A DNA stretch of 64,000 bases from Streptomyces sp. NBC_01431 (GCF_036231355.1 NZ_CP109496.1:992001-1056000), one strand, 5' to 3'. Positions 8,810 to 17,376 are shown, counted from the stretch's first letter. The notes: generated by a model from the letters alone, not told the origin. Translations and numbers: made by a program.

Positions 8810-9673
8810 TCAGCGGGTGGGGACGGTGATCACCGGGCAGTGGGCCCGGTGCAGGAGGCCGTGGGAGACCGAGCCCAGACGCATGCCCGTGTATCCGCCC
8901 CTGCCGCGGCGCCCCACGACAAGGGCGAGGGCGTGTTCGGCGGCGCGGGCCAGTTCCTCGACCGGATGGCCGGTGAGGGCTTCGTGCGTGACGTGCACGT
9001 CGGGGTGGTTGCCCGCCAGACCAGCCGTGGCCTCGGACAGCAGGAGCCTCTGGGCTTTCAGCGCCACCTCTTCGTCGTTGAGCATGAACAGCGCCGGCTG
9101 CCACACACAGACGACCCGCAGGTCGGCACCCCGCCGGTCGGCCTCGTCGAAAGCGAATGCCAGGGCGTCGGTGGCGGCCGTGCTGCCGTCAATGCCGACG
9201 ACGAGGTAGGGCGGCTGCTGAGTGACGTGCTCGGCGTCGCCCACGACGGCAACCGGGCACGCGGCCTGGGCGGTCACGGGGACCGTGGTCGAACCCGCGC
9301 TGAAGAACTCCGCCGCACGGCCCAGGTGCCGGGAGCCGAGGACGACGAGACGGGTGTGCCGGGACTGCGCCGCCAGGACGCGTGCGGGTGAGCCCGCGAG
9401 GAGGTCCGTGCTGACGGTGACTTCCGGGTGCCGGTCCCGGACCCAGCTTTCGGCCTGGCGCAACCTGTCCGCGCCGCTGCTGCGCAGCGCGATCTGCCGC
9501 GGCGTGTCGTCGACGTGCTGCGTGTCGTGCTGTGGCGGGACCGCCAGCACCAGACGGAGCGGCAACCGGCGCCGATGGGCTTCGTCGGCGGCCCAAGCCA
9601 CCGGGAGGCGCCAGTCGCGGACCGGGTCGACGCCGACGACGATGTCGCGAGCCCGCTCCCACGTGGCGTTCAT
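8810..9673 (-). CDS. universal stress protein, two UspA domains (group C)
   Basis: A 287-residue tandem UspA protein. Domain 1 (RDIVVGVDPVRDWRLPVAW) has a degenerate loop, GSRHLGRAAEFFSAGS. After AEHVTQQPPYLVVGIDGS, domain 2 has a canonical loop, GRRGRGGYTGMRLGSVS, then CPVITVP. The likely ATP site is therefore in domain 2, opposite to group A. Its ATG overlaps the TGA of the upstream USP gene (ATGA), so the pair is co-transcribed and coupled. Its closest relative in the window is the USP at 19930. The downstream side is the dead P-type ATPase. Confidence 0.92.
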   Translation of the reverse strand: MNATWERARDIVVGVDPVRDWRLPVAWAADEAHRRRLPLRLVLAVPPQHDTQHVDDTPRQIALRSSGADRLRQAESWVRDRHPEVTVSTDLLAGSPARVLAAQSRHTRLVVLGSRHLGRAAEFFSAGSTTVPVTAQAACPVAVVGDAEHVTQQPPYLVVGIDGSTAATDALAFAFDEADRRGADLRVVCVWQPALFMLNDEEVALKAQRLLLSEATAGLAGNHPDVHVTHEALTGHPVEELARAAEHALALVVGRRGRGGYTGMRLGSVSHGLLHRAHCPVITVPTR

Positions 9674-10578
9674 GACGAGCCTCCCAGGTCGCTGCCGAAC
9701 CGGGGGATGAACAGCACCGGGCAGTGGGCATGGTGCAGCAGGGTGTGCGTGACCCGGCCCAGGTTGCGGCCGAGGCCGAGGGGGGCGTGGGCACGACGGC
9801 CGCCCATCACGAGCAGGTCCGCCTGGCGGGATGCCTCGGCCAGGACGCCGGCCACGGAGACGCTCTTCTCCGCGTCGCCGGCGATGGTCAGGCCCGGAAA
9901 GTCGTCTCGGATCGTGCCCGTGAGGGCCCGCAGGGCCTCCTCGTGCCGGCCGGCGATCTCGTTCATGCCGTCGAGCATGGTCACGACGTCGCCGACGGAC
10001 CGCAGCAGATTCCACACGTGCAGCAGCCGCAGCGAGGCCTTGCGCAGTTCTGCTTCCTGGGCTGCGTAGCGGGCACACATCAGGTCGTGCTCGTCACGGA
10101 CGGCGACGAGCACGCTGCCGCGCTCCTCCGCGTCATCCGTGCCGCGGACCACGACGACAGGGGTCCTTGCCGTCGCCGCGATGTTCAGGCCGACCGATCC
10201 GAGCATCAGGGAGTCGAAGCCGCCCCGGCCCCTGTCGCCCACGACGATCGTCCCGTGCGGGCCGGCGGCCTGACGCAGGCTGGTGACGGCGTCGGCACGG
10301 CTGAACTCGGTGGTCACATGCAGACCCGGGCACTCGGCGGCCACAGCCTTCACCGTGTCGTCCAGCAGTTCCCGGCCCGCGGCGCGGGTCCTTTCGATGG
10401 TCTCCGCCGACTGGAAGAGGATTCGGAGGTCGGTGTCGGAACCGTAGACGACGTGCAGGGGGCGGCTGCGGCGCGCTGCCTCACCCGCGGCCCACAGAGC
10501 GGCGGAGCGCGCCTGCGCCGAGCCGTCCACGCCGACGACGACGGAGCTGGTGTCCGGGCTACGGAAGATGGTTTCCAC
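9670..10578 (-). CDS. universal stress protein, two UspA domains
   Basis: A 302-residue tandem UspA protein. The GTG at 10576-10578 behind GGAGGAATC is preferred over upstream starts because the UspA fold begins within 15 residues (SSVVVGVDGSAQARSAALW). Domain 1 has a good nucleotide loop, GDRGRGGFDSLMLGSVG. Domain 2 is divergent (GGRRAHAPLGLGRNLGRV) and ends CPVLFIPRFG. It is first in a two-USP operon; its stop overlaps the next start. The upstream intergenic region holds three DevR-type dyads and the divergent CBS-BON gene. Confidence 0.92.
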   Translation of the reverse strand: METIFRSPDTSSVVVGVDGSAQARSAALWAAGEAARRSRPLHVVYGSDTDLRILFQSAETIERTRAAGRELLDDTVKAVAAECPGLHVTTEFSRADAVTSLRQAAGPHGTIVVGDRGRGGFDSLMLGSVGLNIAATARTPVVVVRGTDDAEERGSVLVAVRDEHDLMCARYAAQEAELRKASLRLLHVWNLLRSVGDVVTMLDGMNEIAGRHEEALRALTGTIRDDFPGLTIAGDAEKSVSVAGVLAEASRQADLLVMGGRRAHAPLGLGRNLGRVTHTLLHHAHCPVLFIPRFGSDLGGSS

Positions 10579-10666
10579 GATTCCTCCTGACCAGAATCCG
10601 ACGAGGCTCACCACTGACGCTGACACCGGCGCAGGGTTCGAGAGAGGGCCGTCAGGGGCCTGCCGA

Positions 10667-10681
10667 GGGACCAAAGGTCCC
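10667..10681. promoter_or_regulatory. DevR/DosR-type palindrome 1 (GGGACC-AAA-GGTCCC)
   Basis: A perfect inverted repeat, GGGACC AAA GGTCCC, in the 309-bp space between the divergent USP operon (start 10578) and the CBS-BON gene (start 10888). The known mycobacterial DosR box has a GGGACT-N2-AGTCCC core; this site shares the half-site with a slightly longer centre. With two more dyads within 75 bp it is the best operator cluster in the window. The regulator itself is not in the window. Confidence 0.55.
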
Positions 10682-10717
10682 CATCAGGGCCGCCCAGCGC
10701 TTTCCGGCCGGGCCGAT

Positions 10718-10731
10718 GGACCTTCCGGTCC
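10718..10731. promoter_or_regulatory. DevR/DosR-type palindrome 2 (GGACC-TTCC-GGTCC)
   Basis: A GGACC/GGTCC dyad with a four-base centre, 36 bp from palindrome 1 and in the same divergent promoter region. Spacing differs by one base from the neighbouring sites. Confidence 0.45.
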
Positions 10732-10737
10732 CCGGAC

Positions 10738-10752
10738 GGGACCGTTCGGCCC
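10738..10752. promoter_or_regulatory. DevR/DosR-type palindrome 3 (GGGACC-GTT-CGGCCC)
   Basis: Near-palindrome GGGACCGTTCGGCCC, with one mismatched pair. The same core, GGACCGTTCGGCCCT, recurs at 15507-15522 upstream of the Rv1733c-family gene, which makes chance less likely. Confidence 0.45.
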
Positions 10753-10887
10753 TCGAAGCGGCTCTTCACGGCGGCGGATCGTGAAGGGCACAGGCCGCCC
10801 CCTTCATCACGGCACCGCCCCATCGCCGTCGCCGTCGTCCCGGCGGCGCCTTGTCTCCCCGTCCCCCGTCCCCCACCGGAGGAAGAC

Positions 10888-11496
10888 ATGAAGTACCTGC
10901 GCACCGTGGACGACGTCATGACGCACGCCGTCATCTCCGTCGACCGGCTCACCGCCTTCAAGGACATTGCCGAGGCCCTGCGCATGTGGGACGTCAGCGC
11001 CCTCCCCGTGATCGCCGAGGACAGGCGGGTGGCCGGCGTGGTCTCCGAGGCAGACCTGCTGCCCACTGCGCAGGGGGACGGCACACCCCGCGATGCCACT
11101 GCGGAGCAGTTGATGACGCACCCGGCGGTAACCGTGACGAAGGACGCCACGATCGCCGGCGCAGCCCGCCTGATGGCCCGTGGCCACCTCAAGCGCCTGC
11201 CCGTGGTCGACACGGGCGGCCGGCTGGTCGGCATGGTCAGTCGCGCCGACCTCCTGAAGGTGTACCTCCGGCCTGATGCCGACATCGCTGCCGAACTCCG
11301 CGAGCTGATCATGCACCAGCTCATTCCGCTCGGTCACGGCTCGGCCGAGGTCCGCGTCCACGTGGCGGAAGGCGTCGTCCATCTGCACGGAACCCTTCCG
11401 GGCCCCCTGCTTGAGGAAGCGGTCGTACGGGCCGCTCATACCGTGCCGGGAGTCATCGATGTCAAGGCCGAGTTCACCATCACCCTGCCCGTGTGA
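10888..11496 (+). CDS. CBS-CBS-BON domain protein
   Basis: A 202-residue protein. CBS 1 (residues 8-60) has VDDVMTHAVISVDR and SALPVI; CBS 2 (75-125) has QLMTHPAVTVTKDATI and HLKRLPVVD. A C-terminal BON domain (about 140-200) has RVHVAEGVVHLHGTLPG and PGVIDVKAEF. CBS pairs bind adenine nucleotides and report energy charge; BON domains bind phospholipid or act as docking modules. No signal peptide, so it is cytosolic. GGAGGAAG precedes the ATG. It is transcribed away from the USP pair across the palindrome cluster. The paralogue at 16613 has the same architecture. Confidence 0.92.
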   Translation: MKYLRTVDDVMTHAVISVDRLTAFKDIAEALRMWDVSALPVIAEDRRVAGVVSEADLLPTAQGDGTPRDATAEQLMTHPAVTVTKDATIAGAARLMARGHLKRLPVVDTGGRLVGMVSRADLLKVYLRPDADIAAELRELIMHQLIPLGHGSAEVRVHVAEGVVHLHGTLPGPLLEEAVVRAAHTVPGVIDVKAEFTITLPV

Positions 11497-11636
11497 CGGG
11501 AGGCCCGCCGTGAGGCTCCTCAGCATCACAGTCCGGCTCTGCCGGAACGTGCACGGCGTCGTAGCCGTGGAGGACGAATTCCTCCCGGATCGAGGGCGCA
11601 CCGCCCTTGCCAACCACCGTCACAAGGAGCAGAACC

Positions 11637-12515
11637 ATGTCGAACCGCATCGTGGCCGGTCTTGACGGGTCGGACGCGAGCCTGGCCGCCGTCGACTGGG
11701 CCGCCCGTGAAGCCGAACTGCATACCGCCCGCCTGGACGTCGTTCATGTCGACGACTGGCCGGACGAGGCGTCCTTCGCCGTGCCTTCTCCCGCGGTACG
11801 CCGGCGGTGGGCCGACGACCTCCTGAGCCGGACCCGGGAGCGGATCCTGCTCGAACACCCCGCCCTCGAAGTCGTCACCCACCGCATCGACGGACAGCGG
11901 GCGGCTGAGGTTCTCACCACCGCCGCCACGGACGCCGACATGCTCGTGCTCGGAGCACGCGGCTTGCGTTTCCTTACCGGCTTCCTCGTCGGCCAGGTGG
12001 GGTCAGCCACCGTCCGAACGGCCGAAATGCCGGTCGTCCTGGTGCGGCCGACCGCGCCCACCACCTCTGCGGGCGACTCCCCGGGGCACGTGGAGTCGGT
12101 CGTCCTCGGCGTGGACGTCCGCAGCGACTGCGCATCACTGTTCGCCTTCGCCTTCGAGGAAGCCGACCGGCGCGGCTGCCCCCTGACCGTCATCCACGCC
12201 TGGACCTCGCCGCTGGTGTTCGCCCGTGCCCCCGTCATCAATCCCGGGGTCGAGCAGGAAGTCGGGAACGCGCTTTCCAGACAGCTCTCCGGACTCCTCG
12301 GGCCGTGGAAGGAGAAGTACCCTCGGCTCGCGACAGAAGCACGCGTCCTCATCGGTCAGCCCGCCGTCCAGATCCTGGACGCGGCCGCCGGCGCCTCCCT
12401 CGTCGTGGTCGGCCGGCGCATTCGCCACTCGGCCGTCGGCGCGCGCGTCGGCGCCATCACCCACGCGGTGATGCACCACGCCACCTCACCGGTCGCCGTC
12501 GTCGCGCACCACTGA
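11637..12515 (+). CDS. universal stress protein, two UspA domains
   Basis: A 292-residue tandem UspA protein. The ATG at 11637 with AAGGAG upstream is chosen over an in-frame ATG ten codons earlier, because the fold starts at NRIVAGLDGSDASLAAVDW. Domain 1's loop, GARGLRFLTGFLVGQVG, keeps the first glycines but has GQ in place of GS. Domain 2, GRRIRHSAVGARVGAITHAV, is degenerate. It follows the CBS-BON gene by 140 bp on the same strand and may share its transcript. Confidence 0.9.
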   Translation: MSNRIVAGLDGSDASLAAVDWAAREAELHTARLDVVHVDDWPDEASFAVPSPAVRRRWADDLLSRTRERILLEHPALEVVTHRIDGQRAAEVLTTAATDADMLVLGARGLRFLTGFLVGQVGSATVRTAEMPVVLVRPTAPTTSAGDSPGHVESVVLGVDVRSDCASLFAFAFEEADRRGCPLTVIHAWTSPLVFARAPVINPGVEQEVGNALSRQLSGLLGPWKEKYPRLATEARVLIGQPAVQILDAAAGASLVVVGRRIRHSAVGARVGAITHAVMHHATSPVAVVAHH

Positions 12516-12593
12516 GGCCACGGGCACGAACGCCGCACAGCGCGCCGAAGCCGCGCGCCGTCTTCGGTCAACAGCGCTCCGGATCAGCAGCAT

Positions 12594-13415
12594 TCAGGGT
12601 GTGAAGTCCCGGCGCAGGAGCGCCAGATGAGCGACGAGGATGCCCAACAGCCCCGTGCCGGCCAGAACGAGGAACGAGACCCACGGCACGGTGCCGTCCG
12701 CCAGGGCGTCGCCCGGCGTGTAGTAGTGGAAGGGGCTGGCGAACCTCAGGGGCCGGGCCGGCGTCCATGCCAGAGCGATGAAGTTGATCGCGAAGCCGGC
12801 CGCTCCAACCGCGATGACCGTTCCGAGCACCTGGGCGCGCCGCCGTCCCGCCGCCGAGACGGCCAGCGCCGGCCCGATCAGGCAGAGGGCCAGTCCACAG
12901 CCCATGACCCCCGCCGCGAACACCCCGCGCAGCGGCACGGCGTGGTGGATGTCCGGTGACAGGACCACTCCCACCGCGATCGTGAACGTCGCCGCCGCGT
13001 TCAGCGCCAGGGCGGCGAGCAGCACGGCCGCCGTCCGCTCCGCCAGCAGCCTGGTGCGGCTGATTGGCCGGACCATGATCAGCTCCATCGTTCCGGACTC
13101 CACGTCGGCGGCGACGGCGGCCGCCGCGAGAGAACCGATCGCGGTCAGCTGCAAGGCGATCCAGAACGGGTGGACGAGCCCGGCGCCGAGCAGCCCCGGA
13201 TAACTGGCGATGGACACCCCGCCGCTCGATCCGCTGAACGCACGGTAGGCCGACGGCGGGCCCTTGCCTCCCGCGGAGAACAGATCCTGGGGGGTGATCG
13301 TGTCGGCGACCACCACGATCAGGGCCTCGAAAGCGATCATTCCGATCAGCAGGGCGATCAGCATGGTGCGCCGACGGTAGAGCGCGAGCCACAGTAGTGG
13401 CCACCGGCCTCTCAT
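12594..13415 (-). CDS. ABC transporter permease, ABC-2 type
   Basis: A 273-residue integral membrane protein with six hydrophobic segments, starting RWPLLWLALYRRRTMLIALL. It has a large extracytoplasmic loop after helix 1 and an ABC-2 core helix pattern (ESGTMELIMVRPISRTRLL between helices). Its ATG overlaps the TGA of the ATPase gene (ATGA), so the two form one exporter. Members of this class export drugs, lipids or peptides; the substrate is not evident. It lies convergent to the USP at 11637. Confidence 0.88.
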   Translation of the reverse strand: MRGRWPLLWLALYRRRTMLIALLIGMIAFEALIVVVADTITPQDLFSAGGKGPPSAYRAFSGSSGGVSIASYPGLLGAGLVHPFWIALQLTAIGSLAAAAVAADVESGTMELIMVRPISRTRLLAERTAAVLLAALALNAAATFTIAVGVVLSPDIHHAVPLRGVFAAGVMGCGLALCLIGPALAVSAAGRRRAQVLGTVIAVGAAGFAINFIALAWTPARPLRFASPFHYYTPGDALADGTVPWVSFLVLAGTGLLGILVAHLALLRRDFTP

Positions 13416-14350
13416 GGCTTCTCCTTCGTCCCCTGTTCCCGGTAGTGAGTCCCCTGGCTCCGGTAGAGGTCCAGGAACGCCTCGTCGAGCCCTGCCTCCT
13501 CCACCCGGATGTCGGCCACCGCCAGCTCCAGGAGTCCGCGCAGCGCGCCCACCACCTCGCTCGGAGGAACGAGCAGCTCCACTCTGTCGCCCTGCCAGAG
13601 CGGGCCCCACCGGTCGGCCGCTCCCAGCGGCCGGGAACCCGCCCCGTCGGCGAAGGACAGCCGGATCCGCCGGGCACGCGCCTCGCGCAGGCTCGCCACG
13701 CTCTCGACCGTCACCAGCCGCCCGTCCCGCACGATGGCCACCCGGCCGCAGCTCCGCTGCACTTCCGGCAGCACATGACTGGACAGCAGGACCGTGCGGC
13801 CGGCGGCCGCCGCTTCGTTCAGGAGCATGAAGAACGTTTCCTGTACGAGCGGGTCCAGCCCCTCGGTCGGTTCGTCGAGGATCACGAGCCTGGGATCGTG
13901 CTGCAGCGCCTGCACCAGCCCGAGCTTCTGTTTCATCCCACGTGAGTAACTGCCCACGGGGCGGGCGACGATGGCGGGCGTCAGCCCCAGCAGGTCGCAC
14001 AGCTCGGCTCGCCGGGCCACAGGCGCACCCTGCAGCGAAGAAAGCAGGTCCAGTGTCTGCGTCCCGGAAAGTTCGGGATAGAAGCGCAGCTCGCCCGGCA
14101 GGTAGCCGAGCTGCGGTGCCAGCCGCCGATGATCCGCGATCGGGTCGAGCCCGAGCACCCGTACCCGGCCCGCACTGGGGCGGACGAGTCCGCTCAAGCA
14201 CCGCAGTGTGGTCGTCTTCCCAGCCCCGTTGGGGCCCAGGAAGCCGAACACCTCACCGGGCCGCACCGTCAGGTCCAACCCGTCGATTCCCACGACCGGT
14301 CCGTACTTCTTGGTGAGACCGGACAGCTCGATCGCCAACCCGTCGCCCAT
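13412..14350 (-). CDS. ABC transporter ATP-binding protein
   Basis: A 312-residue ATPase. Walker A is GPNGAGKTT, the Q-loop is in LGYLPGELRFYPELSGTQ, the signature is SYSRGMKQKLGL, and Walker B is RLVILDEPTEGLDP with the switch His in LLSSHVLPE. A C-terminal accessory domain of about 90 residues follows, typical of DrrA/NatA-like exporters. The signature has SRGMKQK in place of LSGGQ, as usual in this subfamily. GGGAGGAAG precedes the ATG. It is coupled to the permease and directly downstream of the ATPase remnant and the Rv1733c-family gene, so one transcript may cover all. Confidence 0.93.
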   Translation of the reverse strand: MGDGLAIELSGLTKKYGPVVGIDGLDLTVRPGEVFGFLGPNGAGKTTTLRCLSGLVRPSAGRVRVLGLDPIADHRRLAPQLGYLPGELRFYPELSGTQTLDLLSSLQGAPVARRAELCDLLGLTPAIVARPVGSYSRGMKQKLGLVQALQHDPRLVILDEPTEGLDPLVQETFFMLLNEAAAAGRTVLLSSHVLPEVQRSCGRVAIVRDGRLVTVESVASLREARARRIRLSFADGAGSRPLGAADRWGPLWQGDRVELLVPPSEVVGALRGLLELAVADIRVEEAGLDEAFLDLYRSQGTHYREQGTKEKP

Positions 14351-14367
14351 GACTTCCTCCCTTGCGT

Positions 14368-14675
14368 TCAGGTGCGGTGGCGGCGGATCCAGCGGCGGAA
14401 CTCGTCGGTTCCCCACACCAGGAGCGGGAAGGTCGCGATGAGGAGGACGACGTCCACGGGGAGGGCCGAGGTACCGAAGAGGTGCTGGAGCGGAGGGCCG
14501 TAGACGAGTGCCGCGGTGAAGGCGAGCGCCCGTACACGGCCAAGCGGCGCGCCGCCTCCCGGCTGGACAGACCCAGCGGCCCGGTGTGCAGGTCCCGGCG
14601 GAGGACGGGCAGGGGCTCCAAGGGGCCGAGCGTGATCTCGGGCCCCGTCTTCGTGCCGGTGGCGGCCTCAGTCAT
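14368..14675 (-). pseudogene. second P-type cation ATPase remnant, N-terminus fused to last helices
   Basis: The reverse strand starts with an ATG and reads a cation-ATPase N-domain (PVLRRDLHTGPLGLSSREAA, then RRLAVYG). Near 14530 the frame shifts and it continues as the C-terminal membrane segment of the same family (ALAFTAALVYGPPLQHLFG; VDVVLLIATFPLLVWGTDEF), stopping at 14370-14368. About 800 residues, including every catalytic motif, are missing. The layout repeats that of the 8040-8806 remnant. The ATG overlaps the stop of the Rv1733c-family gene (ATGACTGA), so the intact gene was in that operon. Confidence 0.85.
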
Positions 14676-15264
14676 CGCCGGCTCCCCGGCCGGGTCGCAG
14701 GCGGCCGGACCACAGCGGTTCGATGTCCGCCCACTCGGCCTCCCACGCCTTGATGCTGTGCGCGTCGACGATTCGCAGGCGCACGAAGACCACGGCGCCG
14801 GCCGCGAGGACGATCCCGCACAGCGCTCCTGTGCCGTATCCGATGGCGCTCGCGGCGATGTCCACGGTTGCGGGCGGGGCGGCCGCCGCGTCGCCGTTGT
14901 CGTCGAGCCACACACGGACGGCGTCGCCCTTGCGCGTGCCGTCCGGCACGGGGACGGTCTGCGTGTGGGCTCGGTTCGCCGGATAGTGCCAGGTGGCGGC
15001 CGCCACGGTGACCGGGAGGCCGCTCACGCCGGACGACGCGACGTAGCGGGTCCCGGCGGTCGTGGTGGCCATCGCGGTGTGCCGGTGGCGGGCGATCTCC
15101 TCGGCCGCGCCGCTGCCGTGGTTCCACACGCTCTGGCCGATCATGACGCCGCAGACCACGGCCAGCGCGCAGGCCACGGCGAAGGCGACGTGCAGGCGGG
15201 TTCGGGTGCGGTCGGCGCCCCGCCTGAGCGGGTTGGCGGTCGTGCTCCTCGTCCGGCGGTCCAT
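14668..15264 (-). CDS. Rv1733c-family membrane protein
   Basis: A 198-residue protein with two transmembrane helices, VAFAVACALAVVCGVMIGQS near residue 35 and ALCGIVLAAGAVVFVRL near 155. They bracket an extracytoplasmic domain of about 100 residues (TRYVASSGVSGLPVTVAAAT, then WLDDNGDA). This is the layout of the Rv1733c family, a DosR-regulon membrane antigen in M. tuberculosis whose function is unknown. It is first in a minus-strand operon with the dead ATPase and the ABC exporter. A GGACCGTTCGGCCCT dyad lies about 245 bp upstream. Confidence 0.8.
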   Translation of the reverse strand: MDRRTRSTTANPLRRGADRTRTRLHVAFAVACALAVVCGVMIGQSVWNHGSGAAEEIARHRHTAMATTTAGTRYVASSGVSGLPVTVAAATWHYPANRAHTQTVPVPDGTRKGDAVRVWLDDNGDAAAAPPATVDIAASAIGYGTGALCGIVLAAGAVVFVRLRIVDAHSIKAWEAEWADIEPLWSGRLRPGRGAGDD

Positions 15265-15506
15265 GGGGTGCCTCCGCAGCTCCGGCGCGCAGGCCGGCCG
15301 CCTGGTCAGGCGGCAGCCGGCTCGGCGCTGATCCGGTGGTTCCGGGCGGGGGCAAGATCGGTGGCGTCGGCGGACAGGGCCGCCACGTCGACTCGCTTGC
15401 TGTTCATGCCTTGCTCCGCGCCCTGTGCTCCACGAGGTGGTGGCCGAGTTGTTGTCACTGTCGCGCGGTCGGCGCCTTGCCCGCTTGGGCCGGGCGGTTC
15501 CCGGCG

Positions 15507-15522
15507 AGGACCGTTCGGCCCT
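15507..15522. promoter_or_regulatory. DevR/DosR-type near-palindrome upstream of the Rv1733c-family gene
   Basis: AGGACCGTTCGGCCCT, a near-perfect dyad. It shares a 15-base core with the site at 10738-10752, where the surrounding genes are unrelated, which suggests a shared operator. Confidence 0.45.
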
Positions 15523-15639
15523 CCCTGGTGGCGCCGCTGCCCGGGTTCACCGGGCGGAGACACCTATGGGGCGGGTGGCAGCCAGGCGATCTCGCAATAC
15601 GGGCGAGGGCCGCGGAGCCCCCGGCCCACGACTGGAGTC

Positions 15640-15925
15640 AGCCAGGACGGAGGCCCATAGAGGCAATTCTCCCTCCGGCGTGGTTGACGTCGTCGCGGCG
15701 GACAAGGGCAATGACGGACGCGCCGCGTGGCATCCAGACGTTTTCATCAGCCGGTCGAATGTTCGCTCGATCACCCAGCGTTTGGGCTGGGGCCGGAATC
15801 CCTTGATGGTGGGCCGTTTCACGACCTCGACATCGATTCCACTTGCGGCTCCGTGCTGGAGGACGCTGTGCTGCCCAGCCGCCGTGAGGGCCCCGTGAAC
15901 ACGGTCGCACCGCCCTGGGCCCACC
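15640..15925 (-). mobile_element. IS5-family transposase fragment
   Basis: The reverse strand encodes a fragment matching the C-terminal part of IS5/IS427-type DDE transposases: GIDVEVVKRP, then IKGFRPQPKRWVIERTF. The ERTF motif contains the last catalytic Glu. The usual continuation (WLMRHRRLVRDYE) is broken after DRLMKT. No N-terminal part, second ORF or terminal repeats are visible, so the element is dead. The rest of the 865-bp gap between 15265 and 16129 shows only the regulatory dyad and nothing else I can name. Confidence 0.7.
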
Positions 15926-16129
15926 GCGACACACGCTTCGACTCTCGGAGTGCCTCCGCCCAGGTTGCGCCGCGCCGGTTTGCGGCGATGGTGGAGTCAT
16001 GCGGCCGGGAGCAAGTCGCCGCTGGGTCCCACGCCCCGCCATGGCTTTCGCATTGGCCGCGTGCTGAGACGTCCGTGACCGGACAGGAGCCCGGCTCCGT
16101 TTCGAGGTCGCGGAGAAGGGACGGCCATC

Positions 16130-16588
16130 GTGGTTGCGAGGACCGGCGTTTTCGGCGCCATGACCAAGGAGCACCGCGAGCAGCTCATGTTGCTCGCTCG
16201 TGAGGTGTCGTTCGCGGCAGGCGAGCGCATCTTCAACGAGGGCAGCAAGGCCGACCGATTCTGGATCATTCGCACGGGCACGGTCGCTCTCGACCTTCAC
16301 GTGCCCGGCCGCCGGGCAGTGGTCGTCGAGACCCTCGACGCCGGAAAAATGCTGGGCTGGTCCTGGCTGGTCCCGCCCCATCAATGGCACCTGGGTGCCG
16401 AGGCCAGCAGCCCGGTACGTGCCTACGAGTTCGACGCGGCGGCGGTTCGTGACCTGTGCGCGAAGGACCCGGCGCTGGATCACGAACTATGCACTTATGT
16501 CTCCGGCGTGCTCGCGCGCCGGCTCCGGTCCACCCGGGTGCGACTGCTCGACCTGTACGCGCCTCACGGCGCGGGCGAGGTCCCCTGA
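16130..16588 (+). CDS. stand-alone cyclic nucleotide-binding domain protein (Crp/Fnr fold, no HTH)
   Basis: A 152-residue protein that is one cNMP-binding beta-barrel: FAAGERIFNEGSKADRFWII, then RTGTVALDL, ending in the long C-helix region. The phosphate-binding cassette position (MLGWSWLVPPHQWHLGA) lacks the usual GE...R-S-A pattern, so ligand binding may be altered. Crp/Fnr regulators continue into a DNA-binding HTH; here the protein stops, so it is not a direct transcription factor. GTG start with AGAAGGGA upstream. The CBS-BON gene starts 24 bp downstream, suggesting a two-gene sensory operon. Confidence 0.82.
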   Translation: MVARTGVFGAMTKEHREQLMLLAREVSFAAGERIFNEGSKADRFWIIRTGTVALDLHVPGRRAVVVETLDAGKMLGWSWLVPPHQWHLGAEASSPVRAYEFDAAAVRDLCAKDPALDHELCTYVSGVLARRLRSTRVRLLDLYAPHGAGEVP

Positions 16589-16612
16589 CAAGGCGAGACG
16601 AGGTGCTTCGAA

Positions 16613-17290
16613 GTGCCGCAGACCCCGCACATCGTGAGCGATGTGATGACTCAGACGGTCGTGGCCGTCGGCCGCGAGGCGCCTTTCAAAGAGATCGTCC
16701 GGACCATGGAGCAGTGGAAAGTCAGTGCCATGCCCGTCCTTGAGGGCGAAGGCCGCGTCATCGGGGTCGTCTCCGAAGCCGACCTGCTGCCCAAGGAGGA
16801 GTTCCATGACAGCGACCCGAGCCTCTCCGAGCAACGCCGGCGACTGTCCGACATCGCCAAGGCCGGAGCAGCCACGGCGGAGGAACTCATGAGCACCCCC
16901 GCCATCACAGTCCACCCCGGCGTCACCCTGGCCCAAGCGGCAAGGATCATGGCCGTCCGCCATGTCAAGCGTCTGCCCGTGGTCGACGACATCGGCATGC
17001 TCCGGGGCATCGTCAGCCGTGCCGATCTGCTGAAGGTCTTCCTGCGGCCGGACGAGGACATCGAGGAGGAGGTTCGCCGCACGGTGGTGTCCTACCTCTT
17101 CCCGGCCTTCAGCCACGCCATCCACGTGAACGTGCACGAGGGAGTCGTCACCCTCCGCGGACACATCCAGGACACCTCGCTCATCTCGGTCGCCGTGCGC
17201 CTCGTGCGTGCCGTGGAGGGCGTCGTGGACGTCGAGCCCCACCTCACCGGCGAGTCCACCGCTCCGGCTGAACCGAGGGGCTCGCAGTGA
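16613..17290 (+). CDS. CBS-CBS-BON domain protein
   Basis: A 225-residue paralogue of the 10888 protein. CBS 1 has VSDVMTQTVVAVGREAPFKE and VSAMPVLEG; CBS 2 has ELMSTPAITVHPGVTLAQA and HVKRLPVVDD; the BON domain has HVNVHEGVVTLRGHI and GVVDVEPHL. The linker between the CBS motifs is about 20 residues longer than in the paralogue (EEFHDSDPSLSEQRRRLSD). GTG start 24 bp after the cNMP-binding gene. Probably a cytosolic adenylate sensor. It converges on the USP at 17377. Confidence 0.92.
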   Translation: MPQTPHIVSDVMTQTVVAVGREAPFKEIVRTMEQWKVSAMPVLEGEGRVIGVVSEADLLPKEEFHDSDPSLSEQRRRLSDIAKAGAATAEELMSTPAITVHPGVTLAQAARIMAVRHVKRLPVVDDIGMLRGIVSRADLLKVFLRPDEDIEEEVRRTVVSYLFPAFSHAIHVNVHEGVVTLRGHIQDTSLISVAVRLVRAVEGVVDVEPHLTGESTAPAEPRGSQ

Positions 17291-17376
17291 AGTCGGGCAA
17301 TGCGGCACCCCGTGAGGGGCGGCAGGGCCAAAGGGCCTCGCCGACGGACCATGGGGCTCATCCGGGCCCTACCTGG

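Noticed and set aside
15547..15925. complete insertion sequence
   Set aside because: Only the last part of a transposase is visible, with no terminal repeats; annotated as a fragment.
17320..17340. GGGCCAAAGGGCC as a DevR-type operator
   Set aside because: Not a true inverted repeat, and it lies between convergent genes, downstream of both.
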